From: Hemicordylus capensis
Lineage: Eukaryota; Chordata; Lepidosauria; Squamata; Cordylidae
Direction of reading: 5' to 3'
Length of the DNA stretch: 64,000 bases
Assembly (NCBI RefSeq): GCF_027244095.1
Contig: NC_069671.1
Location: 2,666,001 to 2,730,000 of the forward strand
The notes under the pieces are model-generated. The model had not been told where the DNA came from. It saw only the letters and a list, made by a program, of their open reading frames with translations, and made no database searches. A program made the position numbers and the translations under genes. Shown here piece after piece: positions 21,621-33,200 of the stretch. Within the stretch, counting starts at the first letter, position 1; every line of letters starts with the position of its first letter.

Positions 21621-24600
21621 AGCCATGGGGCTTCCTGGCGAGGAGGCACGTGGGGGCTGAGTCCCCGGCTGGGAAGCCCCACAGCCGCGCGAGTCAGTGT
21701 CCTGCTGCTGCTGGGCTCCGGGAATCCTGCTTGGGAGTACAACACGCGCGCACCCACGGGCACCTGCGCGCTCCTTCGTGAGCAGCTCCGATTGCCCTCG
21801 GCGAGGCTTCTGGGGCCAAATCCGCTTTAAGGTGGGCCCGCAGGGGTTGCCAACTCTTCCCTTGCTGCAGGGCTCCTGTGCCTCTAGCAGGAGCTGCCCG
21901 GCAGGCGGGAATTCAGCTTTCCTCTGGGTGATGCTTGCTGTTATGCCGCTTTTAAACCGGTTGGGGAGGAGCGCCTCCAAGCAGGGAAGTTCGCCCTCCT
22001 CCTGATAAGATAACAAGCATCGCCTTGTTGTCACCATGAAGCGGTATGCAGGAGAGAGAGAGAAGCAGCTTTTTAAAGAAACTACTACTACTATATTACT
22101 ATTATTTATATGCCGGATTTCAACATAAGTTTCCAAAACAGTTGACATAGAATAAATAAATAAGATGGTCCCCAGTCCCTAAAGAGCTACAGTCTAAAAA
22201 GAAACATAAGGCAGACACCAGCTATGGCCCCTGGAGGGATGCTGTGCTGGGGTTGGATAGGGCCAGTTGCTCTCCTCCCACTAAATATAAGTTTATAAGA
22301 GAACCGCCGCTCTAAAAGGTGTCCCTTTTGCTCCGTTGGCTGCTTGAGATGGGAAAAGAATCATCTGGAGGTAGGATTCTTGAGTCAGGAACTGCATGCA
22401 CCTTTCCTCTGAGGAGTATTTTCACGTGTGACAATTTGTGTACACTGGGTAGAGATCCACATCTCAGATACACACACCATAAATCTGATGGATAAATAAA
22501 TAAGTGTGTGTTCTGCTGCACACACACTTCCTGCTCAGCCCCGAAGTGCTGAATCAAGAACACGGGCAGTTGGTGACCTTGAAAGGAAGGGCATTAAATA
22601 TTTAAAAAATGCAACTAGGTCAGATCTCATGGAGAGCTTTTGCAGGCGAAGCGTTCTCTCTTTGGCAGAAAGGTGATGAATGCACAGATGGGGCTGAAGC
22701 TAAGCAAGTCTATGTGTGGTTGGGGCATGGATGGGAGACCTGTGTGTGCCACCTTTGGGATTAGGGCCCTGGCTCTGGGGTAGAGCATCTGCTTTGTGTG
22801 CAGAAGGGCCCCAAGTTCAGTCCCTGGCAGCATCTTCAGATAGGCTTGGGAGAGACGCCTGCCTGGAACCTTGGAGAGCTGCTGCCAGCCAGTGTAGACG
22901 ATACTGAGTTACCTGAACCAAGGGTCTGACTCAGTATATGGCAGCTTCCTATGTTCCTATGAGGAAGCTCTTGGTCTTCACAGTTATGGTGGCATTTGTC
23001 GGAAGAGGCACACACCGTAACCATGAAGGTGGGTGTCCCCGTGGCTGGCACGCTTGGACGCCCAAAGGCCATGGTAGTGGGGGCTGATGGGAGTTGTAGT
23101 CCATCATCATCTGGGGACACGTGCTGAGAAACTGTTGTTGTTATTGTTGGGTTTTGGTAAGTGAAAAAATATTTAAATGCATCCTTGAATTTAAATCCCC
23201 CAAAGTAATAAACAGAATCCGCTGTGGTAGAGATTCACCTGCTTTTACATTCCTTTCTGATAGGGGGGGGGGGTTGTGAGTGTTTCGTGGGACCGCTTAC
23301 AGATTAGGTTCTGATCTGGGACATTGGAGAAGAGGAAGAGTCCTCGTGAGAAATGCACCGGTCAGGATATTTCTGCTGCTCTAGTTAGAAGGCTGTCCTT
23401 GAGGTGTCCCCCTCGGGATCCTGGGGTGGGCTTTTCGAGGACACGGGGAGGAGAAAGAGGCTGCGTGCCGCATCCTGAAGAGTGCTGAGCAGCACAAAGG
23501 AACAGCAGAGGCTTTCTTGTGCAGCCATGCTAAATATAATCCACAGGGAACAGCTGCTCTGCTCAGACACACGAGGCAAAACTGACGGCAGAGGTGAAAC
23601 TTTAGATCTGGAGGTTACCGGCAGCACATTTGGCTTAATGTATTAGGTTGTTATCCTGTCCTTCCTCCAAGCAAGGTTCCCCCCCCCCACTCTCCCGTGC
23701 TCACTTCCCAACAACCCTGTGAGGCAGAGACATAGGGAGCTGCCATATACTGAGTCAGACCCTTGGTTCAGGTAACTCAGTATCGTCTACACTGGCTGGC
23801 TGCAGCTCTCCAAGGTTACAGGCAGGAGTCTCTCCCAGCCCTACTTGGAGATGCTGCCAGGGAAGGAGCTCGGGACCTTCTGTATGCAAAGCAGATGCTC
23901 TCTGCACTGAGCTATGGAATCCCCCAAAACAGCACTCGTAGGTCTCCCATCCAGGCACTGACCACACCAAGACCTGCTTAGCTTCAGCACAGTGGCCATA
24001 TCATGTGCCTTTTGACCAGAGCTGCACAAATGCCATGGTTGGATGACAATTCCTGTCATCTGGGAGGACTGAAGTTGTCAGCCTTGCTTTGGACCATGCT
24101 CCAGGACCCTAGGATGGCCAGCCCGAGGTCTCCCTGGAAGCAAATCCGGGGTGCCGTTAAAGGTGTCAGGTGGGGAAATCAGTCTGTGGGGCAGAATCCA
24201 CCCGGCGGAGGTCCCACACAAGCCCCACGGAATTGCTCCCGGACAGCTGTGTGTTAGTTTCAGTGACGCCTACTAACTGAGCCAAGAGGCAGCTTTTCAA
24301 AGTGGAGATTCTCTTTATTTATTTATTACTTATTATTTAAAATATTTATACCCCGCCCCTCCAGTGCACTACTGCTCGGGACGGCTCACCACAATACGAT
24401 ACACACAGATACAATAAAAGTAATAAAATTAACCCCCCCAAAATTAAGTCAGATTAAAAACCACAATTATTAGGTTCAAATTAAAACCGAGAATTATAAA
24501 AAGCTAAAGAACCTACCAGATATGCCAAGACAATAATGGAGCATTAAAAAGCCTCCTTAAAAAGCCTCCTTAAAAAGGTGCGTTTTGAGATGTCTTTTAA

Positions 24601-27600
24601 AAACACTGAGGGAGGGAGCCTGGCGAAGCTCTTCAGGGAGGGCGTCCCAAAGCCGAGGGGCCACAGCCGAAAAGGCCATGTCACTAGTCCCCACCAACCG
24701 GATCTCTGTTAGTGGCGAGGTCAAGAGCAGGGCCCGTGATGGAGCAGGGGGAGAGCAACTGGCCCTATCCGTCCCCAGCACCGCATCCCTCCAGTGGCTG
24801 TGGCTGGTGTCTCTCTGACATTTCTTTTTCGATTGTGAGCCCTTTCGGGGCAGGGAGCCATTCTGTTTATTTCTGCCTAAACCACTTTGGGAACTTTTGT
24901 TGAAAAGCAGAAGATAAATATTTGTTGCAGTCGTCGTCGAAATCCCGGTGGGCCGTGCCGCATGTTAATTAACGGGAGAGAGAACTGCTGCCTCGATTTC
25001 CTTCCTTGGGCCCCACGATGCTCTTGGGTAGCCCTAAGGGGGCGGGGCAGGCGATGCCCGCCCGAGTCGGAGTCAGGGGCTCTGAACCGTATTCTGGGCG
25101 GAGTCTGGGGTGGTGGTGGGAGGGGCGTTGAGGCTCCCGCTGACCTTTGCCCTTTCTTGCAGGCTATGCGAATGAGGTTGGCGAGTCGTTCAGGGCCATC
25201 GTGCCCGTCTCGTTGGTCTGGGCGAGCTATGGCGTGGCAACCGCCTACGTGACGGCGGACGCCGTGGATAAGGGCAAGAAAGCCGCTGCGGTGAGTATGC
25301 CGAGCTGCCGTGGAGATCTTGGCTTGTCGAGGGTCCCGGATTCAGCCGCTGGCAGCCCCTCCAGGCAGGGCTGGGAAAGACTCCTGCCTGAAGCCTCGGA
25401 GGGCTGCTGCCAGTCAGTGCGCTGTAGACCAGGGGTTCCCAACCTGTGGTGCTCCAGATGGTGCTGGACTACAACTCCCATCATCCCCTGCTGTGATTTA
25501 TTTCGGCTGTTCCCTCCCTGGCGTCCGCCCTGAGCAGTAGTGTACTGGAGGGGCGGGGAATAAATATCTTAAATTATTATTAATAATGATAATGATAACC
25601 GGAAAAATATACGAAAAACGCCAACAAGGAAATAATGATTTGCTATTACAAGCCTAGTCCAACTAGAAGGGGTTATTTAAACAAGTCAAAATAATCGACA
25701 TAGCAGTACCAGGGGATAGCAGAATAGAAGAAAAAGAAATAGGAAAAAAATCACCAAATACAAAGATCTACAAATGGAAATTGAAAGGCTGTGGCAGAAA
25801 AAGACCAAAATAATCCCAGTGGTCATTGGCGCCCTGGGTGCAGTTCCAAAAGACCTTGAAGAGCACCTCAACACCATCGGGGCCACGGAAATCACCATCA
25901 GCCAATTACAAAAAGCAGCTTTACTGGGAACAGCCTATATTCTGCGACGATATCTATAACAACTGACAATAAAATTCAGCCATCCCAGGTCCTTGGGAAG
26001 GACTCAATGTCTGGATAAAACAAACCAATCAATAGCACCTGTCTGACTGTGTAAACAATAGTAATAAATAATTAATATAGGTTGCAAACCCCTGGTGTAG
26101 ACAATTTCGAGCCATGTACTGATTTGATGTAAAGCATCTTCCTATGCTCTGCAACCGTGGTAGAGCCTCTGCTCAGTATCTCAGTGGTAGAGCCTCTGCT
26201 GTGCTGGCAGAAGGTCCCAGGTTCCCTCCCTGGCAGCCTCTCCAGGTAGGAACTTGGGAGAGCCATTGCCAGTCAGAGCGGGCAATACTGAGGTAGATGG
26301 ACCAAGGGTCTGACTCAGTTTGGCAGCGTCATCAGTTCCTAGCCTTAGATGGACCTGACCCAGCAGGGCTTTTCTGATGGAGAAGAGAGCTGGTTTTGTG
26401 GCAGCCAGCATGACTTGTCCCCTTAGCTAAGCAGGGTCTGCCCTGGTTGCATCTGAATGGGAGACGAGAAGTGTGAGCATGGGAAGATCTTCCCCTCAGG
26501 GAATGGAGCCACTCTGGGATGAGCAGCTTGGTTCCAAATTCCCTCCCTGGCAGCATCTCCAAGAGAGGGCTGAGATAAATTCCTGCCTGCAACCTTGGAG
26601 AAGCTGCTGCCAGTCTGTGAAGACAATACTGAGCTAGATAGACCAACAGTCTGACTCAGTAAATGGCAGCTTCCTATGTTCCTATGTGCTTCTCCTTCCT
26701 TCCTGCACTCCACAGACAAAGTCTCAGGAGGAAGGGAGGACCTCCAGAGCAGCCGTGGCGGTTGTGGACACCTTCATCTGGCAGGCGCTGGCCTCCGTGG
26801 TCATTCCGGGTTTCACCATTAACCGGATCTGCACTGCCTCTCTCTACCTCATGGGCAGCAGGACCCGCTGGCCCCTCTCGGTCCGGAAGTGGGCAACCAC
26901 CGCTGTGGGCCTCTCGGCCATCCCTTTCATCATCAAGCCCATTGACAGGTAAGGCTGGCAATGCACCTCCGGGAAGCCCACACCAGACAGTTTGCTGAAC
27001 GCGTTTCCAGATATTGGCACACGTTTCCCTGTAAAGGATTGTACACGCATTCATTTGTACCTATACAATGATGTAAAATGTAAATAATATATAATGATAA
27101 CAACAACCTAGGTACAGCCCCTCACGGATGCAGCGTTCAAACAGAAGTGGAGGAGGGCTGGTCTTGTGGTAGCCAGCATGAATTGTCCCCTTTGCTAAGC
27201 AGGGTCCGCCCCAGTTTGCATTTGGATGGGAGACTAGAAGCGTGAGCACTGTAGCACTGGAAGATATTCCCCTCAGGAGATGGAGCCGCTCTGGGGAAAA
27301 GCAGAAGGTGGTTCCCAGTTCCCTCCCTGGCGGCATCTCCAAGCGAGGGCTGAGAGAGACTCCTGCCTGCAACCTTGGAGAAGCCGCTGCCAGTCTGTGT
27401 ACTGTAGACAACACTGAGTTAGATGGACCAATGGTCTGACTCAGTATATGGCAGCTTCCTATCTTCCTATGGTTTGCATTTGAATGGGAGACTACCTGTG
27501 TACAGTAACTGCTAACTGAGCAAAGAGGCACCTTTTAAAAGCGGTGATTCTCTTTATTGAACAGGGGGAAAGCAACTGACCCTCTCCGTCCCCAGCACGG

Positions 27601-28348
27601 CATCCCTCCAGTGGCTGTTGCTGGTATCTATCTTATATTTCTTTTTTAGATTGTGAGCCCTTTGGTGGACAGGGAGCCCCTTGATCTATTTAGTTACATC
27701 TTTTGGAACTTTGTTGAAAAGCAGTATATAAATATTTGCCGTATTGATATTTGTATCAGTGTGATCTGCACCCCATGACGTTGCCTGGTCAATGACACTG
27801 GCCTCGCCTACTGGTTTATTTATATTGCACTGGAATGGATTACCAAAATTTTGATATAGGACAGATCCTTGCAGCTTGCTCTTGCTTGTGAACTTCAAAT
27901 GTATGTCTCTATCTATTCATTTATTCATTCTCTCTCTCTCTCCTTTCTCAAAATGAAACCGTTGGCCAACAATCAATCAGAATTAAGCCTGATGCAATTG
28001 ACGATCCTGTGACATATTCTCCTCTCCTGTTAATCTGCAGTGTCGCGCGACCTATTGATCCTGGCCGGCTTCCCCTCTCCCTTCTTTTCCGAGTCATTGG
28101 TGACCCCTAGTGTCGATCCTTGGCAAACTCTGTTTTGCCTTTCCTTTCTCTGCTTCACGCAGGGCCTTGGCCGTGGTGGCAGGGAGTGATGGGAGTTGTA
28201 GTCCTGCAGCAGCAGCTGGGGCCCCAAGTTTGAGCCACCCTGTTCTGACGCCGCCTTTTGCCTATCTTGCAGGTCAGTGGATTTCTTGATGGACTCCAGT
28301 TTTCGCAAGCTCTACAGCACAGAAGAGAAGCCGCCCTCTTCCTTCTGA
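21472..28348 (+). CDS. MTFP1: Mitochondrial fission process protein 1 (MTP18)
   Basis: Four coding exons, 21472-21544, 25163-25290, 26716-26948 and 28273-28348, have AG/GT boundaries and join in phase to give 169 aa (the human protein is 166). The protein begins MGSPADQPAPPPVDLYRDTW, and the family signatures DLYRDTWVRYLGYANEVGE, VVDTFIWQALASVVIPGF and VDFLMDSSFRKLY are all present. Hydrophobic segments lie near residues 32-57, 83-105 and 128-147. MTFP1 is a multi-pass inner-mitochondrial-membrane protein that promotes mitochondrial fission and affects inner-membrane coupling and cell survival. The start is the only ATG in frame before the conserved core and sits in the CpG island. Intron 1 is about 3.6 kb. 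A Sauria SINE ends about 30 bp before exon 3. Confidence 0.97.
22083..22318 (-). mobile_element. CR1-like LINE 3' end
   Basis: The reverse copy lies in MTFP1 intron 1. It has 'ttatatgccggatttcaac' at its 3' end and the 'gggccagttgctctcctcc' block. Confidence 0.6.
22690..22961 (+). mobile_element. 5S-headed Sauria SINE also carrying a tRNA-like block
   Basis: The head 'gctgaagctaagcaagtct' followed by 'catggatgggagacc' matches the internal promoter region of 5S rRNA. It is followed by 'ggggtagagcatctgctttg' and 'aagttcagtccctggcagc', then the usual core and 3' end. It lies in MTFP1 intron 1. Confidence 0.82.
23727..23998 (-). mobile_element. 5S-headed Sauria SINE, reverse copy
   Basis: Read on -, it begins with 'gaagctaagcaggtcttgg' and 'ggatgggagacc', very close to 5S rRNA, then the tRNA-like block and the core, ending at 'gactcagtatatggcagct'. 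Confidence 0.85.
24298..24690 (-). mobile_element. CR1/L2-like LINE, ORF2 C-terminus and 3' UTR
   Basis: The - strand encodes FSAVAPRLWDALPEELRQAP and then SLSVFKRHLKTHLFKEAF, the typical C-terminus of CR1/L2-type LINE polymerases. It is followed by a 3' UTR with 'ggaggggcggggtataaata'. A remnant with the same motif lies at 36585-36945 (-), and a related one near 42455-42625 (+). Confidence 0.75.
24725..24925 (+). mobile_element. CR1-like LINE 3' end
   Basis: It runs from 'gggggagagcaactggccc' through 'gattgtgagccctttcgggg' to 'gaaaagcagaagataaatat' and a short simple tail, abutting the reverse LINE fragment on its left. Confidence 0.65.
25309..25432 (+). mobile_element. Sauria SINE, 3'-truncated
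   Basis: This is a core-only copy just after MTFP1 exon 2: 'gctgggaaagactcctgcct' and 'gctgccagtcagtg'. A foldback half follows directly at 25433-25495. Confidence 0.65.
25590..26075 (+). mobile_element. LINE fragment, possibly R4/RTE-like, C-terminal end
   Basis: The + strand encodes KIIPVVIGALGAVPKDLEEH and, further on, LLGTAYILRRYL. This end domain follows the reverse transcriptase in several LINE lineages. An upstream stretch in another frame resembles the preceding 'IDIAVPGD' part, so the copy is decayed. The exact clade is a guess. It lies in MTFP1 intron 2. Confidence 0.5.
26145..26335 (+). mobile_element. Sauria SINE with duplicated tRNA-like head
   Basis: 'Gtggtagagcctctgct' occurs twice, 34 bp apart, before the core and the 'gtctgactcagtttggcagc' end. 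Confidence 0.72.
26380..26686 (+). mobile_element. 5S-headed Sauria SINE, full length, beside MTFP1 exon 3
   Basis: All blocks are in order: 'gagagctggttttgtggcag', 'agctaagcagggtctgccct', 'gaatgggagacg', the core, and 'ggcagcttcctatgttccta'. It ends about 30 bp before exon 3, so its 3' end borders that exon's polypyrimidine tract. Confidence 0.88.
27148..27472 (+). mobile_element. 5S-headed Sauria SINE, full length
   Basis: A complete copy in MTFP1 intron 3, from 'gctggtcttgtggtagccag' to 'ctcagtatatggcagcttcc'. Confidence 0.85.
27510..27745 (+). mobile_element. CR1-like LINE 3' end
   Basis: It contains 'actgagcaaagaggcacctt', 'agcaactgaccctctccgtc', 'gattgtgagccctttggtgg' and 'gaaaagcagtatataaatat'. 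Confidence 0.68.
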
Positions 28349-28487
28349 CGTGGCTGCCGCCGCGTCCAATTGCCCACACTCACCGGCTACTACCTCTTTT
28401 TCCAGGCCACGTGCTGTCGGGACTTTTAAGATGTTGAAATCCAACTTAGCAAGGTCCAGCATGGAAGATGCGAGAACCAGGCACGGA

Positions 28488-28523
28488 TCGACACTTGATC
28501 TTAGCCAGTAGGCTGAGAAGCAT
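28488..28523 (-). pseudogene. U2 snRNA 5'-end fragment
   Basis: Read on -, 'gcttctcagcctactggct' followed by 'aagatcaagtgt' matches the start of U2 snRNA with few changes. The U2 sequence stops after about 33 nt. The piece lies antisense in the MTFP1 3' UTR and is most simply a truncated retrocopy. It is too short to be functional U2. Confidence 0.6.
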
Positions 28524-28789
28524 GGACCCATCTTTTGGAATTACAGCCACTGTGCAAAAAAAGTGGAGGGTGTTTTTCCTCCTCTTTGGGGGGACAGTCG
28601 GCTCCAATTTACTGGTAGCCGTTCCCAGGAGCAACACAGCTTGGCTCGCCGAGAGATGTGGCATCGATGATGCACTGTGAAACTCTTTAAGAGCTGGACG
28701 GTTTAATTGCACTATTGAAACTTAAATGGAGGTAGTTCCACCTGTCTCCCTTTGTTGCTGATCGGGTGAGCAACTCGAGTTCTCCTGCT

Positions 28790-28868
28790 GCGCTTGGGTT
28801 GCAACTCCCATCACCCTCCCTGCTGCAGTTTGTTGCAGCAGGGGATGATGGGAGGTGTAGTCTGACAG
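28790..28868. repeat. Foldback repeat in the MTFP1 3' UTR
   Basis: Arms around 'ttgcaactcccatcac' and 'gatgatgggaggtgtagtc' flank a 'gctgcagtttgttgcagca' loop that is itself palindromic. Confidence 0.7.
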
Positions 28869-28941
28869 CAGGAGAGCCTCGGGTTGGCCAGTTGCAGCTT
28901 CTTGTAGTTACTTTTCTTCCTATCCTAGGAATAATATTGAC

Positions 28942-28947
28942 AATAAA
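28942..28947 (+). terminator. Poly(A) signal of MTFP1
   Basis: AATAAA lies about 595 nt after the stop codon. It is the first good candidate downstream. Confidence 0.6.
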
Positions 28948-29190
28948 AACCATGACTCTGAATCCGGATTTGCGTCCGAGTGTTTCACACACAGTTTTTG
29001 AGCCGTCTTTCTTTTTCTATGTAAACTGCTTTGGGAACTTTGTCGTAATAATTATTGTTGGCATAGTTAATACAATTTAGTATTGATGTCGCCTTCTCTG
29101 GTGCTGGAAATCTTACCATGAGCCTCTGTCTTCCTTGCAGTGACAGATGTCCTCTGTTTTCCCCCAACCCACTTTCTTGTGAGACAGTGA

Positions 29191-29394
29191 GGTCGTTCAC
29201 ACAATTAAAAGAAACTGTCTTCTACCTGGGTTTGGGAGCTGTGGATGCTCCCAGTTTTTGGTTTTGTGGAAGCAAGGTAAGGGGAAAAGATACCCAGGTT
29301 TCCCCCCTCACTTTGCTTCTACATAACCAAAAACTGGGAGCATCCACAGCTCCCAAACCCAGGTAGAATATAGTTTTTGATTGTGTGAATGACC
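29191..29394. mobile_element. Long foldback MITE
   Basis: Two arms of about 90 bp are nearly exact inverted copies. They begin at 'ggtcgttcacacaat', continue through 'ctacctgggtttgggagctg' and meet at a loop of about 20 nt. Flanking 'tga' on both sides could be a 3-bp target duplication. The longer foldback at 63082-63430 has a similar outer end. Confidence 0.8.
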
Positions 29395-29929
29395 TGAGTA
29401 AGTTCTTATATCCTTGTCTTTCTACCCTGCAGCTTCAAAATCCATGTCTAACATACATCTACAACAAATAGTTCTGGTAAGAACGAATCTGCCTACTTTC
29501 CTTTCATTCTCCATATGACTAAATTTGGTCCAAACCACTTGCACCTCAAATGTTCATGTGTCCACCATCTTGTATCAGAGTGTATGACATCACACATGTT
29601 ATTGGTTCATATTGGTCCAGGCATTGTGAAGGTGATGTGTGGAGTAGGACCATACACATGGACAGATAGACACACACAAAGCCAGGGGATCTCATAAGCT
29701 TATTTCCCTTAAGGAAAGTAGGCTAAAAACCAATTATTTTTACATCTATTATATACTTTGAAGAGTTTGATATGCTTGTGCAAAAGCAAATCATACTTCA
29801 TGATTACAGATATTGACGGACCTTGTTATCTGAGGTTCCAGTATTAATGGATTTACATATCTGGGGTTCAATAATAATAATAATAATTACTACTACATTT
29901 ATATCCCGCTCTTCCTCCAAGGAGCCCAC

Positions 29930-30045
29930 ACAAACACACCCACCCCTTTGGAGATAGGAGACCATCTTATTTGTTTTTTCCATGCAAACAGCTTTGAGAA
30001 CTTTGATTGAAGAGTGGTTATAAATATTCAGCATAGTAGTATTTA
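29930..30045 (+). mobile_element. CR1-like LINE 3' end fragment
   Basis: It contains 'cctttggagataggagacca' and the end motif 'gtggttataaatattc'. A partial reverse tRNA-SINE 3' end (29870-29928) lies just before it. Confidence 0.5.
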
Positions 30046-30187
30046 AGGAGGTTCTAAAAATAAATATCAGAGTTGTCTTCTATTCAGATAAACACAGAAG
30101 AAAAAGCTTTCCTAGAGCAGCAAGGCCAGTGAAGGGGCAGCACTGAAGCAGAATCTAGAGCCAGCTTAGGAAATTTTTAAATATTTT

Positions 30188-30193
30188 TTTATT
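30188..30193 (-). terminator. Poly(A) signal of the ZP-N-less ZP gene
   Basis: AATAAA on - lies about 20 nt after the stop codon. Very short 3' UTRs are characteristic of zona pellucida genes. Confidence 0.7.
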
Positions 30194-30212
30194 TTCACGC
30201 AAAAGGACAGGG

Positions 30213-33200
30213 TTATACTTTCTCTAGGGTGTCTGATTTCAGCTTGACATAGTCCAGGCTAGATTCCTTCTCCGTGGCTTCCGCCTCGGCCATGGCCAGG
30301 GCCCCGACCACCGTCTGCAGCTCTGTCTGGAAGGGCTGCTCCTTCCGGTCTTTCAGGAGCTGGTGTCCTCTGCCCATTCGGGAATAGCGGAATAAGGCCA
30401 GGGCCAGAGCCAGGAGAGTCCCAACAAAGAGGGCAGCCAGGATGCAGCTGCCCACAAAGGCAATGCTGACCAGCAGTAGTTTCTTCATGGTGTGGCACTG
30501 CCCTGTCGAGAAGGAGGAGATGTTTGCGAGACAGAAGGGTTTCATGCATGCCTCCTCAAAGCAGATTTATTCACACTCCCTCCAGTTTGGTTTTCTTAAC
30601 CTTTGCAAGATGATCCTGGTTCTCCCTAATTTGTCCAGGATTTCCCATTGAGAAGGGTTCTCCCAGCGTACTGCTGAAGGGCTAGAAAGAGAGAAACACC
30701 AACCTTCAAACCATGGGACGCCTTCCTTCTGCACTGTCAGAGGTCCAACCACAACTCTGTGCCGGCTTCCTTCGCCTGCAAAGGCTATTTGCAGAAAAGA
30801 GAAGAAGAGTACTGAAGGTTTCTTGAAGCAGCAGAGAATAGCAAGAGCCGTGCTGGACAAAGCTTGCCACATGCATTGCCCCCTTTGCTAAGCAGGGTCC
30901 ACTCTGGTTTGCATTTGAAGGGGAGAAGTGAAGGCTCTCACTTCTGGGCTCTGGCCAGACTTTAGAAGTTGTGCCATAAGAAGAATTAGCAGGTACCTGG
31001 GACAAGTCCAGAGTGATGGGATGCAGATGGGCAGTGGGTGTCACAGCAATTGCAGACCGAGGCCTGGGATGGCTCGTCCATGTTCTTCCACCTAGAAGAG
31101 GCGTCATCTTGCCACATCATTACAAGTTGATTGTGGAATACTATTTATACTGCCTTTCATTAAAGACTCTCTTACGGTCACACAAAAGCTAACACAAGAC
31201 TATAAAAACCACACAAGATATTAAGCTAGAATATACAGATCTGATTAAAAGTTTGGAAACAAGCACAATATAACCATAACAATGACAAACCAGCAGCAAT
31301 AGAAACAATCATATAAAGGACTGGGTAAAAAGCCAAGATCTGACTCACTTTCCAAGAACTGTGATGGAGAGATTTAGAATATGGTTTTAAAAATTTAAAA
31401 TTGTGTTTTAAATTTCTTGTTTTTGTTTTTTTTTAAACTAATGTTTTAATGTTGTTTTTATCTTGTTGTAAACTGCCCAGAGACGTAAGGTTTGGGCGGT
31501 ATAAAAATATGTTTAAATAATAAATAAATAAATAAAGAGGGTTTCCCCCGACTCTGCTGCTGCTGCCGCCCTCCCAGTTTAGCTTGGTTCTGCCACTTGC
31601 CTACTTCAGGATGTGGTTCCCCATGGCAGCCCAGCACGCGTGGGGTAAGGGCTTCCTTTCCTTCTCAGCTGGTCCATGTCAGAGGTGGCCAACCAGCTGG
31701 ACTACCATTCCCATCATTCCCAGGTGCAGTTTGTTGCAGCTAGGAATTATGGGAGCTGTAGTACCACTCAGGTTGGCCACCCCAGGCTACATGCACAGCA
31801 AGCAATGCGCATATGGTAGAGAGACGTCTGGCCCACTTTGCAAGGGAGCAGAGGGGGAGGAGGGGCTGCCTTAAGTGTGAGCGGGTTTCTCCCCTTAGCA
31901 GGAGAGCCGACCTCTCCAATCCTTGGTCTGGCAGCTGCAGCCCTGATCTTGGTCCTTCCTCTGCCACCAGGGCACTTTCCAGACTACCCGCTCAACAGCA
32001 GCAATATGCTTCGGTTCGGGCAAATCGCATCCAAAACATAAACAGCAAAGTGTCCAGCAGGGGGAGCAGTCTCACGAAAACAACCAGAAAATACAGCAAC
32101 CTTTTTACGCCAGACATACAACATTATAGCAATAAATCGCAGCAATTAAATCCGAAACGAGGCATCCAAAATGCCAACGACACCCTGCTGTCAGCGTAGG
32201 GACATGTCATGACACAAGAAGTGCGGAAGCACACATCCGAGATACGCCGTGACCCCTTTGCAGGGTCTAATCGGGAAAGCGCCCAGAAGAGGTACTCTAG
32301 TTTGCTAACTTGCCCCTTGCAGCAGGTCCCCAGAGACGCCCCGCTCACCCACCCCGGCTTCATGGAGGGCTTCCAGCTCACCGGGAAGAGGCACTGTCCC
32401 AGGAACAGGTCTTCTTGCCAGAGTTTGTGGGGATCCTTCGACTCCATGCCGTCAGGAAGCAGTGGATGTAGATCTGGGGGGAGGAAAACCAGGGCAGCTC
32501 TGTGTGCATGCACCTACTCTTTGGGGTACGTGTGCTGAAGGCGTGCAGTGGCTGGGGATACCTGGAGCTTCGTGAGCAGCTGCAGCTCAATGCAAGTGGA
32601 AATGGGCAAGACTCAAGCTCACACCAGAGCAGAAGATGCAGTTATCTACTGTACATTAATTCCGCTCCAAGAAAAGCAGGTTGCTTGATTCATCAGGGCA
32701 ATGTGATAGACTGGCTTACTTATTCTGCTCTTGCTGGTTATGGAGGGGTCCCGAAGCCCCCGACCACCAAGCTACCGGAAGCTGGAGGAGTTACATAAGA
32801 ACAGCCCTGCTGGATCAGGCCCAAGACCCATCCCGTCCTGCATCCAGTTTCCCACAGTGGCCCACCAGATGCCTCTGGGAAGGCCACAGGCAAGAGCTGA
32901 GGGCATGCCCTCTCTCCTACTGCTGTTGCTCCCCTGCGACTGGTATTTAGAGGCCTCTTGCCTAGAGGTGGCTTACAGTCCTCCGACTAGTAGCCATTGA
33001 TAGACCTGTCCTCATTGAATTTGCCTAAGCCCCCTTTAAAGCCACACAAGCTAGTGGCCAGTTCCAGAGTGCCAGGTGTTATCCACACGCTCCTCAAGCC
33101 TCCTGCAGCCCCAGGGACTAGAGACTTGTTTCAATCCAATGGAAGGCTCAGAATGCTTCACTTGACAGGAGGAGCTGCTCTGTACTTGAAAGACACAGCC

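Noticed and set aside
20759-21781. Longest open frame in the window (340 codons, +)
   Set aside because: It runs through a (GT)n tract and the GC-rich MTFP1 promoter and overlaps MTFP1 exon 1 in a different frame. Composition is Arg/Gly/Pro/Ala-rich as expected from CpG-island DNA, with no family resemblance.
22696-22740. 5S rRNA gene
   Set aside because: The match covers only part of the 5S internal promoter region and continues into the Sauria SINE core. It is a SINE head, not a gene.
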